From NCBI GenBank assembly GCA_029264635.1, contig JARIAA010000179.1:1-7309 (forward strand): a DNA stretch of 7,309 nt. The letters run 5' to 3'. Positions 1 through 6,943 of the stretch are shown here, one piece after another (position 1 is the stretch's first letter; the number at the start of each line of letters is the position of its first letter). Under the pieces are notes generated by a model. The model saw nothing but the letters and a program-made list of their open reading frames with translations. It was not told where the DNA came from and searched no databases. Both the position numbers and the translations under genes were made by a program. The DNA is from Psychrobacter sp. Its GTDB lineage: Bacteria; Pseudomonadota; Gammaproteobacteria; Pseudomonadales; Moraxellaceae.

Positions 1-365
1 AGTAGCTGTTTTTTTGCCGATTCACGAATCGCTGGATGCGTGATCTCTTCAAGTTCAATCAATGCGGCAGGATTGGCAAAGACATGCGTGCGTACGGCTG
101 CACGGTCCATATGACCCTCGGCATCAATGACCCAGTCGCCAAGCTTCCTTTGAATTTTGTGTAAAGTCGGACTACCTTTAGTTACCACCTCATGAGCGAT
201 CACATCAGCATCAATAATATCGATACCTTGCGACGAAAACCAATTGCTAGCAGCAGATTTGCCACTACCAATACCCCCTGTTAACCCAACGACTAAAGTT
301 TTATTTTGCCGCTTCGCTTGTAGGCGTTGAGGTTTACTTATTAAATCTTCAGAGTTCATTGACAT
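1..365 (-). CDS. coaE: Dephospho-CoA kinase CoaE, N-terminal part (cut by window edge)
   Basis: CoaE phosphorylates the ribose 3'-OH of dephospho-CoA with ATP, the last step of coenzyme A synthesis, in the cytoplasm. About 121 codons are visible on the minus strand and the frame stays open to the left edge. A Walker A P-loop, GLTGGIGSGKS, lies at residues 27-37, followed by DADVIAHEV (52-60) and an HPAI motif (110-113), all typical of the family. Compared with the roughly 206-residue E. coli enzyme, the C-terminal 40-45% is missing because of the window boundary. The strand before the P-loop starts about 22 residues in, so this protein has a short basic N-terminal extension absent from E. coli CoaE. 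Two in-frame ATGs (365 and 359) are possible starts; neither has a clear Shine-Dalgarno, and a TAA lies in frame upstream at 377-375. It follows pilD by about 196 bases, the usual neighbour in gammaproteobacteria. Confidence 0.93.
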   Translation of the reverse strand, partial: MSMNSEDLISKPQRLQAKRQNKTLVVGLTGGIGSGKSAASNWFSSQGIDIIDADVIAHEVVTKGSPTLHKIQRKLGDWVIDAEGHMDRAAVRTHVFANPAALIELEEITHPAIRESAKKQL

Positions 366-433
366 GATAGTAACTTATTTGGCTAATAATAAAGTGAAAG
401 GGGCAACCATGTACACAATAATAGAATGTTATG

Positions 434-455
434 AACAATGATTGTTATTTTAACA
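434..455 (-). promoter_or_regulatory. Candidate coaE promoter with overlapping palindrome
   Basis: On the minus strand an extended -10 element, TGT followed by TAAAAT, lies at 455-447. I could find no good -35, as expected for an extended -10 promoter. Immediately downstream, at 446-434, is the perfect inverted repeat AACAAT-g-ATTGTT (six-base arms, one-base centre). It covers the place where transcription would begin, so it could be an operator. With the 196-base pilD-coaE gap this suggests coaE may have its own promoter. The promoter is inferred from motifs only. Confidence 0.3.
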
Positions 456-561
456 CCTTAACGGCTAGAGAGAATAAAGGTATGGGTATTGGTTTATGAT
501 ATTGTAACTTTATACGACGTTTGCCAGAAGTAAGCATTTTAGGAGAACTGAGCTTAAGCAA

Positions 562-1461
562 TTAAGCATACATGTTCAAGTACCAATTAACGATATCAGA
601 ACCATATAATAAACCAATGATGCCCGCCATAGCAATATAAGGTCCAAAGGCAAAGGGTTGACTCTCACCATGTCTTTTCATCAAAATAATACCAACGATG
701 GAGCCTAGTAAGGAGGAGAGTAGGATAATTAACGGTAACATCATGGGACCCAGCCAGGCGCCCATGACTGCAAGTAGCTTAAAGTCACCTTGCCCCATAC
801 CGTGTTTTTTGGTGATAAGATAAAAGACTTTGACCACTATCCATAGGGATAAAAATCCTAGCAATAGACCCCAAATTGATTGGGTAGGAGACACAAACCA
901 GCCCTGAGAGTTAACGGCTAAGCCAAGACCTGCTAATGGAAAAGTCAGCCGATCAGGGAGCAGCTGAGTATCAAAATCGATACCTGTGAGAGCGATCAGC
1001 GTCCATACCAATATCAGTGCTGATAGCCCAGTCGCGGTCACGCCAAATTGATAGATAACTAGTGCTGATAATAGCGCGGTGATGAGCTCGACGATAGGGT
1101 AGCGCATGCCGATTTTGGTATCACACTCAGAACAGCGCCCGCGTAGTCCCATCCAGCTTATTAACGGGATATTTTCATACCATTTAATTTTATGAGCACA
1201 GTGAGGGCAGCGCGACGCTGGTCTACTCAAAGTGATAGGCGTATCTTTTGCCGTAATATCTGTTAGCGGTACCGTATGCTCGCGCGGCATATCAGCTTGT
1301 TGAAGCATAAACTGGCTACATTCTTGTCGCCAGCTGTAAACCATCATGAGCGGTATACGGTGAATCACTACATTCAAAAAGCTGCCCACACAAAGACCCA
1401 GCACTGAAAACACTAGCAGCGCCAAGGTCATGTTGCTTTGTAATAATTCTATCAATTGCAT
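562..1461 (-). CDS. pilD: Type IV prepilin peptidase / N-methyltransferase PilD
   Basis: PilD is a polytopic inner-membrane aspartyl protease that removes the leader of type IV prepilins and related pseudopilins and methylates the new N-terminus. Numbering from the TTG at 1464, the signature GSFLNVVIHRIP lies at 27-38. A cytoplasmic domain carries two cysteine pairs, CPHC (86-89) and CSEC (111-114), the zinc-binding type seen in full-length PilD. The catalytic aspartates are D163 (in GIDFDTQLLPD) and D227 (in GMGQGDFK, the GxGD motif). Their 64-residue spacing is the same as in Pseudomonas PilD (D149, D213). Several hydrophobic segments follow, and the length (299-300 residues) is normal. I start at ATG 1461, seven bases after the pilC stop. 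An in-frame TTG at 1464 is also possible, because AGGG of the pilC tail sits seven bases before it. The tight spacing implies co-translation with pilC. Confidence 0.95.
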   Translation of the reverse strand: MQLIELLQSNMTLALLVFSVLGLCVGSFLNVVIHRIPLMMVYSWRQECSQFMLQQADMPREHTVPLTDITAKDTPITLSRPASRCPHCAHKIKWYENIPLISWMGLRGRCSECDTKIGMRYPIVELITALLSALVIYQFGVTATGLSALILVWTLIALTGIDFDTQLLPDRLTFPLAGLGLAVNSQGWFVSPTQSIWGLLLGFLSLWIVVKVFYLITKKHGMGQGDFKLLAVMGAWLGPMMLPLIILLSSLLGSIVGIILMKRHGESQPFAFGPYIAMAGIIGLLYGSDIVNWYLNMYA

Positions 1462-1468
1462 CAAGTTG

Positions 1469-2692
1469 TTACCCTACGACTGAACCCATTTGGAAGATTG
1501 GCAAGTACATGGCAATGACCAAGCCACCGACTAGTACTCCTAACACCGCCATAATCAATGGCTCCATCAAGCTTGTCAAACCATCGACTGCATTATCGAC
1601 CTCGTTTTCATAATAAACAGCGACTTTATCTAGCATCTCTTCTAAGCTACCTGACTCCTCACCGATGCCTACCATTTGGATGGCCAAGCTTGGAAACAGA
1701 TTAGTAGTGCGCATCGAAAACTGCAACTGCTGACCAGTTGATACATCGTTCTTTATTTGCTGAATAGCATTATAAAATACCACATTGTTCGCGGCGCCAG
1801 CGGTAGAATCTAAAGCATCAATGAGTGGTACGCCCGCGGCGAAAGTAGTAGAGAGCGTGCGCGCAAAGCGTGCTATGACCGCCTGATAAGCAATATTACC
1901 AAATATAGGGGCTTTTAAGGTAATACGATCTAAAAAGTCACGAAATTTCTTAGACCTTTTTTTGGCCTCAGAAAAACCAACGACAGAGCCGCCAATTACG
2001 ATTATTAAAATAAACCACCATGACTGCATCCATTCTGACATGCCCACAACCATTTGCGTAAAGGCAGGCAGCTCTGCACCAAAAGACTCAAACAAGCCAG
2101 AGAACACAGGAACCACTTTAATAAGCAAGATGATTGTAACGATGACAGCAACCACAATAACCGCAATCGGATACTTCATGGCTTTTTTAATTTTAGCTTT
2201 AAGGAGCTCGCTCTTTTCTTTATAAGTAGCGACGCGCTCAAGCATGGTTTCAAGGGCACCTGATTGCTCACCAGAGTCAACAAGAGAGCAAAATAGATCA
2301 TCAAAATAGCGTGGATGTTTGCGTAGTGCAGAGGCAAACGTACCACCAGCTTCGATATCGGCTTTAATTTTCAATACCAGATCTTTCATACTGGGATTAT
2401 CTAGCGAATCGGCGACGATCTCAAACGACTGGGTCAAAGGCACCCCAGCTTTCATCATCGTAGCCAGCTGGCGTGAAAAAATAGCGATATCAATGGGCTT
2501 AATGGATTTTTTAATCGTAAATAAAGGTTTAGGTTTTTTCTTAATAGTCTTAACAGTGATACCTTGTTTGCGCAACGTCGCTTTGGCAAGCTCCAAACTA
2601 CGGCTCGTCGTTTCACCTTTAATTTTTTGTCCACGCCGATTGACCCCATCATAGACAAAGTCTAACAGCATATCGGTCTTAGCTTGCGCCAT
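1469..2692 (-). CDS. pilC: Type IV pilus inner-membrane platform protein PilC
   Basis: PilC (GspF/T2SSF family) is the inner-membrane platform on which the assembly ATPase acts to build the pilus. The 407-residue product shows the expected two-fold repeat. The first T2SSF domain runs from about 71 to 196 (FSRQLATMMKAGVPL at 72-86, membrane segment about 174-194). The second runs from about 274 to 400 (FARTLSTTFAAGVPL at 276-290, membrane segment about 376-397). A further hydrophobic segment lies near 224-240. The paired GEQSG (141-145) and GEESG (344-348) motifs are family hallmarks. The N-terminal 60 residues are basic and cytoplasmic. The ATG at 2692 has GAGGG at 2704-2700, seven bases upstream, which supports this start. 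The gene lies 103 bases after pilB and seven bases before pilD, as expected for one pilBCD operon. No defect is visible. Confidence 0.96.
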   Translation of the reverse strand: MAQAKTDMLLDFVYDGVNRRGQKIKGETTSRSLELAKATLRKQGITVKTIKKKPKPLFTIKKSIKPIDIAIFSRQLATMMKAGVPLTQSFEIVADSLDNPSMKDLVLKIKADIEAGGTFASALRKHPRYFDDLFCSLVDSGEQSGALETMLERVATYKEKSELLKAKIKKAMKYPIAVIVVAVIVTIILLIKVVPVFSGLFESFGAELPAFTQMVVGMSEWMQSWWFILIIVIGGSVVGFSEAKKRSKKFRDFLDRITLKAPIFGNIAYQAVIARFARTLSTTFAAGVPLIDALDSTAGAANNVVFYNAIQQIKNDVSTGQQLQFSMRTTNLFPSLAIQMVGIGEESGSLEEMLDKVAVYYENEVDNAVDGLTSLMEPLIMAVLGVLVGGLVIAMYLPIFQMGSVVG

Positions 2693-2795
2693 ATCGTTAC
2701 CCTCAATTTTTAATCTGTATGCTCTAATCAGCGTTTTATTGGTAATTACTATTTAATAGATTCCTGTCTTATGATGACGTTTTTTCCATTCAACG

Positions 2796-4505
2796 TTACT
2801 CGGATGTCACTCGCATCATTTCTTGAATACTGGTTACGCCTTGCAATACTTTTAAAATGCCTGAACGGCGTAAGTCACGAAAGCCGTTTTTGAGAGCGGC
2901 ATCTTTGATGTCGATGGCATTGCCGTCTTCCATAATAATGCGCGAAATATCTGGACTGACTTTCATGACCTCATAAATACCAACACGACCCTTATAGCCT
3001 TCACGGCACTCGCCACAACCGACTGGTTCATAAATCGTATGGTTTGGATCATCGAGATCAGTGTCAGTAAAACCAATCTCAAGCAGACTCTGTCTTGGTA
3101 TCTCAAGTGGCTTTTTACAGTTTTTACATAAGCGCCGCGCTAGACGCTGAGCGATAACAAGGTTTACTGAGGTGGCAATATTAAAGGAAGCGACACCCAT
3201 GTTACGTAGGCGGGTCAAGGTTTCAGGGGCAGAGTTAGTATGCAAGGTCGAGAGCACCATATGTCCTGTTTGCGCCGCTTTGATAGCAATCTCAGCGGTC
3301 TCAAGGTCGCGAATCTCACCAACCATGACAATGTCTGGATCCTGACGCAAAAACGCTTTTAATGCGCTTGAAAAGGTTAGACCTACTTTGGCATTTACGT
3401 TAACTTGATTGATGCCCTCAAGGTTAATCTCAACAGGATCTTCGGCAGTAGAGATATTACTTGATCCTGTGTTTAAAATATTAATTCCAGTATAAAGCGA
3501 AACGGTTTTACCAGAGCCTGTAGGGCCCGTAATCAATAGCATGCCCTGCGGTTTATGCAGAGCTTCCATAAACATCTCTTTTTGATCAGGCTCATACCCC
3601 AAAGCGTCGATACCCAGCATCGCTGAGGAAGGATCCAAAATACGTAGTACGACCTTTTCACCAAACAAAGTTGGTAGAGAGTTCACCCGAAAATCAATGG
3701 CTTTATTTTTAGATAATTTAAGTTTGATACGACCATCTTGCGGTATACGCCGCTCTGAGATGTCCATTTGTGACATGACTTTGAGACGCGCTGCGATTTT
3801 ACCTGCCAATTGTACAGGTGGATTTGCCATCTTCTCCATCACCCCATCGACACGAAAGCGCACGCGGTAAGATTTCTCATAAGGCTCAAAATGTAAGTCG
3901 GATGCTCCCATACGAATGGCATCGACCAGCATTTTATTGACAAATTTCACAACAGGCGCTTCATCAACCCCATCTGTAAGCTTGGTTTCGCCACTTTCCT
4001 CTTCAGTGTCATCAAAGCCAATACTTAAATCACCATCAGCGAAACCATCAAAACTTTGCATGGTATCAGCATAGACACTCTCAATACGTTTTTTGAGCTT
4101 ATCTTCTTCTACGACTACCGTCTCAACAGACAGTCGCGAATTAAAGGCAATGGCATCAATGGCATCAATGCGTGTGGGATCGCTTAAAGCCACAAATATA
4201 CGCTGACCGCGCTTAAAAATAGGCAACGCATTAAATTTGCGAATGATTTTTTCGTCGACTAAATCTTTTGGGATAACGTCGTTGCTAAGGACATTAAGAT
4301 CAAAAAAGGGGTCACCGAACGATTGCGACATTAACTGTGCCAACTGATAAGCGTTGGCCATTTTTTGGTCTACTAAATACGATACAAGGCTGGTTTGCTG
4401 CTGCTGTGCCTCAGTCTGTGCCGTCTTCATATTTGCAGCGCTCACGATACCAGCAGTTGTCAATTGCTGCGCAAGTCCGCCGAATGAGTGGGTTGTAGTA
4501 GACAT
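2796..4505 (-). CDS. pilB: Type IV pilus assembly (extension) ATPase PilB
   Basis: PilB is the hexameric cytoplasmic motor that powers pilus extension through PilC. The 569-residue product has an N-terminal MshEN/GspE-N type domain (about 1-145), then an acidic linker rich in D and E (about 146-185), then the secretion ATPase core. Visible motifs are Walker A GPTGSGKT (327-334), the Asp box ISTAEDPVEI (351-360), Walker B DIVMVGEIRD with E397 (391-400), and the His box around H415 and H422. A zinc site is formed by C460/C463 and C497/C500. This set marks the PilB/GspE extension type; the retraction ATPase PilT lacks the N-terminal domain and the tetracysteine site. The ATG at 4505 is preceded by the strong AAGGAGAGGTG at 4517-4507. 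It is the first gene of the pilBCD-coaE cluster. There is no adjacent pilin gene, so pilin is encoded elsewhere. No frameshift or missing key residue is seen. Confidence 0.97.
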   Translation of the reverse strand: MSTTTHSFGGLAQQLTTAGIVSAANMKTAQTEAQQQQTSLVSYLVDQKMANAYQLAQLMSQSFGDPFFDLNVLSNDVIPKDLVDEKIIRKFNALPIFKRGQRIFVALSDPTRIDAIDAIAFNSRLSVETVVVEEDKLKKRIESVYADTMQSFDGFADGDLSIGFDDTEEESGETKLTDGVDEAPVVKFVNKMLVDAIRMGASDLHFEPYEKSYRVRFRVDGVMEKMANPPVQLAGKIAARLKVMSQMDISERRIPQDGRIKLKLSKNKAIDFRVNSLPTLFGEKVVLRILDPSSAMLGIDALGYEPDQKEMFMEALHKPQGMLLITGPTGSGKTVSLYTGINILNTGSSNISTAEDPVEINLEGINQVNVNAKVGLTFSSALKAFLRQDPDIVMVGEIRDLETAEIAIKAAQTGHMVLSTLHTNSAPETLTRLRNMGVASFNIATSVNLVIAQRLARRLCKNCKKPLEIPRQSLLEIGFTDTDLDDPNHTIYEPVGCGECREGYKGRVGIYEVMKVSPDISRIIMEDGNAIDIKDAALKNGFRDLRRSGILKVLQGVTSIQEMMRVTSE

Positions 4506-4951
4506 TCACCTCTCCTTAATGCCGCATATAGAACAAATTTGTATAGGTTGGTTTTTAATGTTAATTGACTGTTGGGTTTAAATGATAAAAGAGCCGCTAT
4601 ATAAAAAGCAGCTAGTCAGCAGAGAAAGACACCATTAAAGAGCTGAACGTCAAGGACTTAGTAGCAAAAACTTGTCGTACTTTTTTAATGTGGTACATCA
4701 GTTTTAAAAACATGCAAGAAATATGACAGTTTAAAAGCAGGACGATTTTATAAGTATTTATTGCAAAGAGATCTTCATAAAAAAGCGGGTCAAACTTTGT
4801 ATAACGCTAAGAAGACTATTAAGTGCGTTAGACGTATATTGCAGCTTGGCCGCTACATTGTCGCTATGCTGTAGACACCACAGAATATTTGTTATACTTG
4901 CGAGCATAATCGCCATGTTGGCAATGACAAATGATATAAGGTAGAGGACGC
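4506..4951. other. Divergent intergenic region between pilB and tpiA
   Basis: This 446-base spacer separates the minus-strand pil cluster from plus-strand tpiA. It holds the strong pilB ribosome binding site at its left end and the tpiA promoter and ribosome binding site at its right end. The middle (about 4560-4860) is AT-rich with short oligo-A/T runs. A six-base inverted repeat, TAACGC (4802-4807) with GCGTTA (4825-4830), is present. An open frame on the minus strand (4758-4994) runs through the tpiA promoter and start and looks like no protein I know, so I do not call it. I could not identify a convincing sigma-70 or sigma-54 promoter for pilB. The best weak -10 is TATACA on the minus strand at 4545-4540, without a matching -35. 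Confidence 0.6.
4890..4898 (+). promoter_or_regulatory. Candidate tpiA promoter (extended -10)
   Basis: TGT followed by TATACT (4893-4898) forms an extended -10 element with five of six -10 matches. The -35 position is poor (TGTAGA at 4870-4875, three matches at 17-base spacing), which an extended -10 can tolerate. Transcription would start near 4905, giving a leader of about 47 bases to the tpiA ATG. Confidence 0.5.
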
Positions 4952-5764
4952 ATGCAAGCTTGGGTAATTGGCAATTGGAAACAAAATCCGGCAACGCTTA
5001 GTGAAGCGAATACATTATTAGAGGCACTGGTAGCAGCTAACGATAAAGGTACCCAGCAGCAATGTCAGCTAATGCTAGCACCGAGCTGCATTCACTTGGC
5101 GGCTGTTAGCGCGCGCTTGCAAGATACCTTTATACTCACCGCCGCCCAAGATATCAGTGCTCATAGTGATAGTAGCGGAGCTTATACTGGTGATTGCTCA
5201 GCGCGGCAAGTGGCTGACGCGGGCGCAACATGGACGATACTGGGACACTCTGAGCGCCGCCAATATCATCAAGAGTCTCATGAAACACTATTAAATAAGA
5301 TGAGCAATGCGTTTACACAACGTTTAGGCGTGGTGTTTTGTATTGGTGAAACTCAAGCTCAGTATGATGCCAAACAGACCTTTGCTGTGCTTGATGAGCA
5401 ATTAAGTGTGATAAAAGCGCTACTCACTCAACGCTTAGAGCAATCAGAGCCGCAGTCTGAATGTGTTAACACGTTGGCTGAGCGTCTCATTATTGCTTAC
5501 GAGCCTGTTTGGGCTATTGGGACGGGTAAAGTGCCTACGGTTATGGAAGTAGAAGCCACGCATCAATACATTAAGGAGACCGTCGCAAGCTTTCATAAAG
5601 CATTGCCTGCTATTACGGTTTTATACGGCGGCAGTGTTAATGCAGACAATGCCAGTGATTTTGCAGCCAGTTCTATGATAGATGGCGCGTTAGTAGGTGG
5701 TGCATCGCTCAAAGCCGAAAGTTTTTTAGCAATCGCTAATGCCTTTAACCCTGTTAAAGGTTAA
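4952..5764 (+). CDS. tpiA: Triosephosphate isomerase TpiA
   Basis: TpiA interconverts dihydroxyacetone phosphate and glyceraldehyde 3-phosphate in glycolysis and gluconeogenesis, as a cytoplasmic (beta/alpha)8 barrel, normally a dimer. The 270-residue product keeps the catalytic set: N8 and K10 in GNWKQN, H99 in LGHSERR, and E184 in AYEPVWAIGTG. It also keeps the flexible loop 6 (about 185-195) and the phosphate-binding GGS (226-228) and GG (249-250). Two points differ from the usual picture. The conserved GNWKMN is GNWKQN here. The segment before AYEPVW (about 160-178) is longer than in the roughly 255-residue E. coli enzyme, which accounts for most of the extra length. The ATG at 4952 is preceded by AGAGGA at 4943-4948 and AAGG at 4938-4941. 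It lies upstream of secG, with a 227-base gap that has its own promoter signal. Confidence 0.97.
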   Translation: MQAWVIGNWKQNPATLSEANTLLEALVAANDKGTQQQCQLMLAPSCIHLAAVSARLQDTFILTAAQDISAHSDSSGAYTGDCSARQVADAGATWTILGHSERRQYHQESHETLLNKMSNAFTQRLGVVFCIGETQAQYDAKQTFAVLDEQLSVIKALLTQRLEQSEPQSECVNTLAERLIIAYEPVWAIGTGKVPTVMEVEATHQYIKETVASFHKALPAITVLYGGSVNADNASDFAASSMIDGALVGGASLKAESFLAIANAFNPVKG

Positions 5765-5774
5765 TGAAGTTAAA

Positions 5775-5800
5775 TAAAGCACAAGCATCGTATTGCTTTA
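5775..5800 (+). other. Short inverted repeat after tpiA (possible weak terminator)
   Basis: TAAAGCA (5775-5781) and TGCTTTA (5794-5800) form a seven-base stem with a 12-base loop, 11 bases past the tpiA stop. It is AT-rich and is not followed directly by a T run, so it is at best a weak terminator or an mRNA 3' end stabiliser. Confidence 0.25.
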
Positions 5801-5849
5801 CTATCACTCAATTTTCATAAACCGCTCTTATCAGTCGTTAAAAGTAGGT

Positions 5850-5878
5850 TTAATAGTGCCCTTGCAATCGTGTACAAT
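5850..5878 (+). promoter_or_regulatory. Candidate secG promoter
   Basis: TTAATA (5850-5855, four of six -35 matches) and TACAAT (5873-5878, five of six -10 matches) are 17 bases apart. Transcription would begin near 5885, leaving a leader of about 107 bases before the secG ATG. This suggests secG can be transcribed independently of tpiA. Confidence 0.45.
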
Positions 5879-5980
5879 GCGCCTTATTTATTTTGATATT
5901 CATTTACTTTCATTGTAGTTCTGTAGTTGTAGCATTAAATATTAAGTTAACTTTCGTTATTAGTCGTTGTTACGCGGCAA

Positions 5981-5986
5981 AAGAGG
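5981..5986 (+). promoter_or_regulatory. Ribosome binding site that fixes the secG start
   Basis: AAGAGG sits five bases before the ATG at 5992. The same frame is open upstream to an ATG at 5893, but that ATG lacks such a site and the added 33 residues are not SecG-like. This site therefore decides the start. Confidence 0.75.
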
Positions 5987-5991
5987 CCAGC

Positions 5992-6300
5992 ATGTTTACG
6001 TTTATATTAACCCTACATATTATTGTGGCAATCGGCATGATTGGCCTGATTTTGATACAGCATGGTAAAGGGGCAGACGCTGGGGCATCTTTTGGTGCTG
6101 GTTCTTCTGGTACGGTCTTTGGCGCCGCAGGTACGGCCAACTTTTTGACCCGTGCCACTGCTGTTTTGACGGTAATCTTTTTTATAACCAGTATGACGCT
6201 TGCGGTTAAAGCTCGCGAACAAGCCGAAGACCAGTTTCGTTTAGATACGCCCGTTTCAGCGCCGCAAACGCCGCGACCCTTGACGCAAAATCCTCAGTAA
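5992..6300 (+). CDS. secG: Preprotein translocase subunit SecG
   Basis: SecG is the small accessory subunit of the SecYEG channel in the inner membrane and assists SecA-driven protein export. The 102-residue product has the family layout. A first membrane helix spans about 3-22. A glycine-rich cytoplasmic loop follows, with QHGKGADAGASFG (23-35) and GSSGTVFGAAGTANFL (37-52). A second helix spans about 55-73, followed by a polar tail rich in P, T and Q. Length is within the usual range. I chose ATG 5992 because of AAGAGG five bases upstream and because the first helix begins there. The longer frame from 5893 would add a non-conserved stretch inside the mRNA leader. Neighbours tpiA upstream and tRNA-Leu downstream match the common gammaproteobacterial arrangement. 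Confidence 0.95.
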   Translation: MFTFILTLHIIVAIGMIGLILIQHGKGADAGASFGAGSSGTVFGAAGTANFLTRATAVLTVIFFITSMTLAVKAREQAEDQFRLDTPVSAPQTPRPLTQNPQ

Positions 6301-6444
6301 TGTCATCGTTTGATTGCTTCAACTTTACTGATATAGGTTTAGAGGAATTATTTAAACTCACCGCCTATAGCCTTTAAGATACCAAGATGATTGCACTTGT
6401 GGTCGCATATATAGAAACAGCTAATAAGCTTTTTATAGTAGGGC
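6301..6444. other. Gene-free spacer after secG with weak hairpins
   Basis: No gene is visible here. Two imperfect inverted repeats could end the secG transcript. One pairs TATAGG (6332-6337) with CCTATA (6364-6369) around a long loop. The other is AGCT-aata-AGCT (6419-6430), with mismatched outer pairing and a TTTT run at 6431-6434. Neither is a convincing terminator. Confidence 0.35.
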
Positions 6445-6473
6445 TTGCTATTTGAGTATGTTAGTTTTACAAT
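6445..6473 (+). promoter_or_regulatory. Candidate tRNA-Leu promoter
   Basis: TTGCTA (6445-6450, four of six) and TACAAT (6468-6473, five of six) are exactly 17 bases apart. Transcription would start near 6480, leaving about 107 bases of leader before the tRNA. A second perfect -10 hexamer, TATAAT at 6540-6545, lacks a matching -35 but is closer to the gene and is an alternative. Confidence 0.45.
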
Positions 6474-6587
6474 GCTCGTCTGTTTTTATTTAGCTATCTT
6501 GATTCGCAGCTGTTATCCTCATAGCACAGAGCGAATTTTTATAATAAGTTAGATAAGAGCTGGTTAGCGATAGTTGTATAGCAATAA

Positions 6588-6672
6588 GCGATTGTGGTGG
6601 AATTGGTAGACACGCCATCTTGAGGGGGTGGTGGCGAAAGCTGTGGGGGTTCAAGTCCCCCCAATCGCACCA
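6588..6672 (+). tRNA. tRNA-Leu (anticodon GAG)
   Basis: This is a class II tRNA of 85 bases including an encoded CCA. The acceptor stem GCGATTG (6588-6594) pairs with CAATCGC (6662-6668), followed by discriminator A and CCA. The anticodon stem CCATC (6615-6619) pairs with GGTGG (6627-6631) with one T-G pair. The loop TTGAGGG (6620-6626) places the anticodon GAG at 6622-6624, reading CUC and CUU. A long variable arm closed by a GAAA loop (about 6632-6643) and the leucine-type D arm GTGGAATTGGTAGACAC confirm leucine. The T arm is GGGGG-TTCAAGT-CCCCC. The gene lies between secG and the initiator tRNA. Confidence 0.97.
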
Positions 6673-6724
6673 AATGCTCGATGCAGTATAGCGTCAAGTT
6701 AATTATTATAGCGATTAGATCTTT

Positions 6725-6777
6725 GATTTAATTTATTTTAAATAAAGATTGACAGACCTATAATAATCGCATACAAT
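6725..6777 (+). promoter_or_regulatory. Strong sigma-70 promoter for the initiator tRNA
   Basis: A perfect -35 TTGACA (6749-6754) is followed after 17 bases by TACAAT (6772-6777, five of six). An A/T-only stretch just upstream (about 6725-6745) resembles an UP element, as expected for a highly expressed stable RNA gene. Transcription would start near 6784, leaving about ten bases of leader before the tRNA. The promoter sits between the two tRNA genes, so the initiator tRNA can be made independently of tRNA-Leu. Confidence 0.85.
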
Positions 6778-6793
6778 ATGCATTCTAAATTGA

Positions 6794-6870
<77 letters not shown>

Positions 6871-6890
6871 CTTTTTAATACTGATTTTTG

Positions 6891-6910
6891 TACACTAAAT
6901 TTTCAGTGTA
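6891..6910 (+). other. Hairpin in the tRNA-fMet trailer
   Basis: TACACT (6891-6896) and AGTGTA (6905-6910) form a perfect six-base stem with an eight-base loop, between the tRNA 3' end and the terminator. It may be a barrier or landing site for 3' processing nucleases; this role is inferred. Confidence 0.4.
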
Positions 6911-6914
6911 AATT

Positions 6915-6943
6915 AGCCCACCATTATGCTTGTGGGTTTTTTT
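6915..6943 (+). terminator. Rho-independent terminator after tRNA-fMet
   Basis: CCCAC (6917-6921) pairs with GTGGG (6932-6936). The stem extends outward by a G-T and an A-T pair, with a ten-base loop. A run of seven T (6937-6943) follows directly. It would end the tRNA transcript about 45 bases after the CCA, separating it at least partly from whatever lies downstream. Confidence 0.85.

Noticed and set aside
1957..1963. Run of seven T (seven A in pilC) as a possible phase-variation tract
   Set aside because: Seven bases is short for slippage-based switching, and the run simply encodes lysines in a basic stretch. pilC is intact.
1962..2654. Plus-strand open frames opposite pilC
   Set aside because: They lie antisense to a clearly recognised gene and have no ribosome binding site or recognisable protein character.
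2693..2795. Promoter or terminator in the pilB-pilC gap
   Set aside because: Only weak hexamer matches and a tiny palindrome (CTATTAAATAG on the minus strand) were found. The gap fits an ordinary intra-operon spacer.
4147..4170. Nine-base tandem repeat inside pilB
   Set aside because: It encodes the repeated residues IDAIDAI in the N-terminal domain, so it is coding sequence rather than a separate element.
4391..4405. CAG-type triplet repeat in the N-terminal part of pilB
   Set aside because: It encodes a short glutamine run. Slippage would change length without shifting the frame, and the run is too short to be notable.
4758..4994. 78-codon minus-strand open frame in the pilB-tpiA spacer
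   Set aside because: It covers the tpiA promoter, ribosome binding site and first codons, resembles no known protein, and its hydrophobic look can arise from AT-rich antisense DNA.
5893..5991. In-frame upstream extension of secG
   Set aside because: The added residues are not SecG-like, the upstream ATG lacks a ribosome binding site, and AAGAGG stands five bases before the ATG at 5992.
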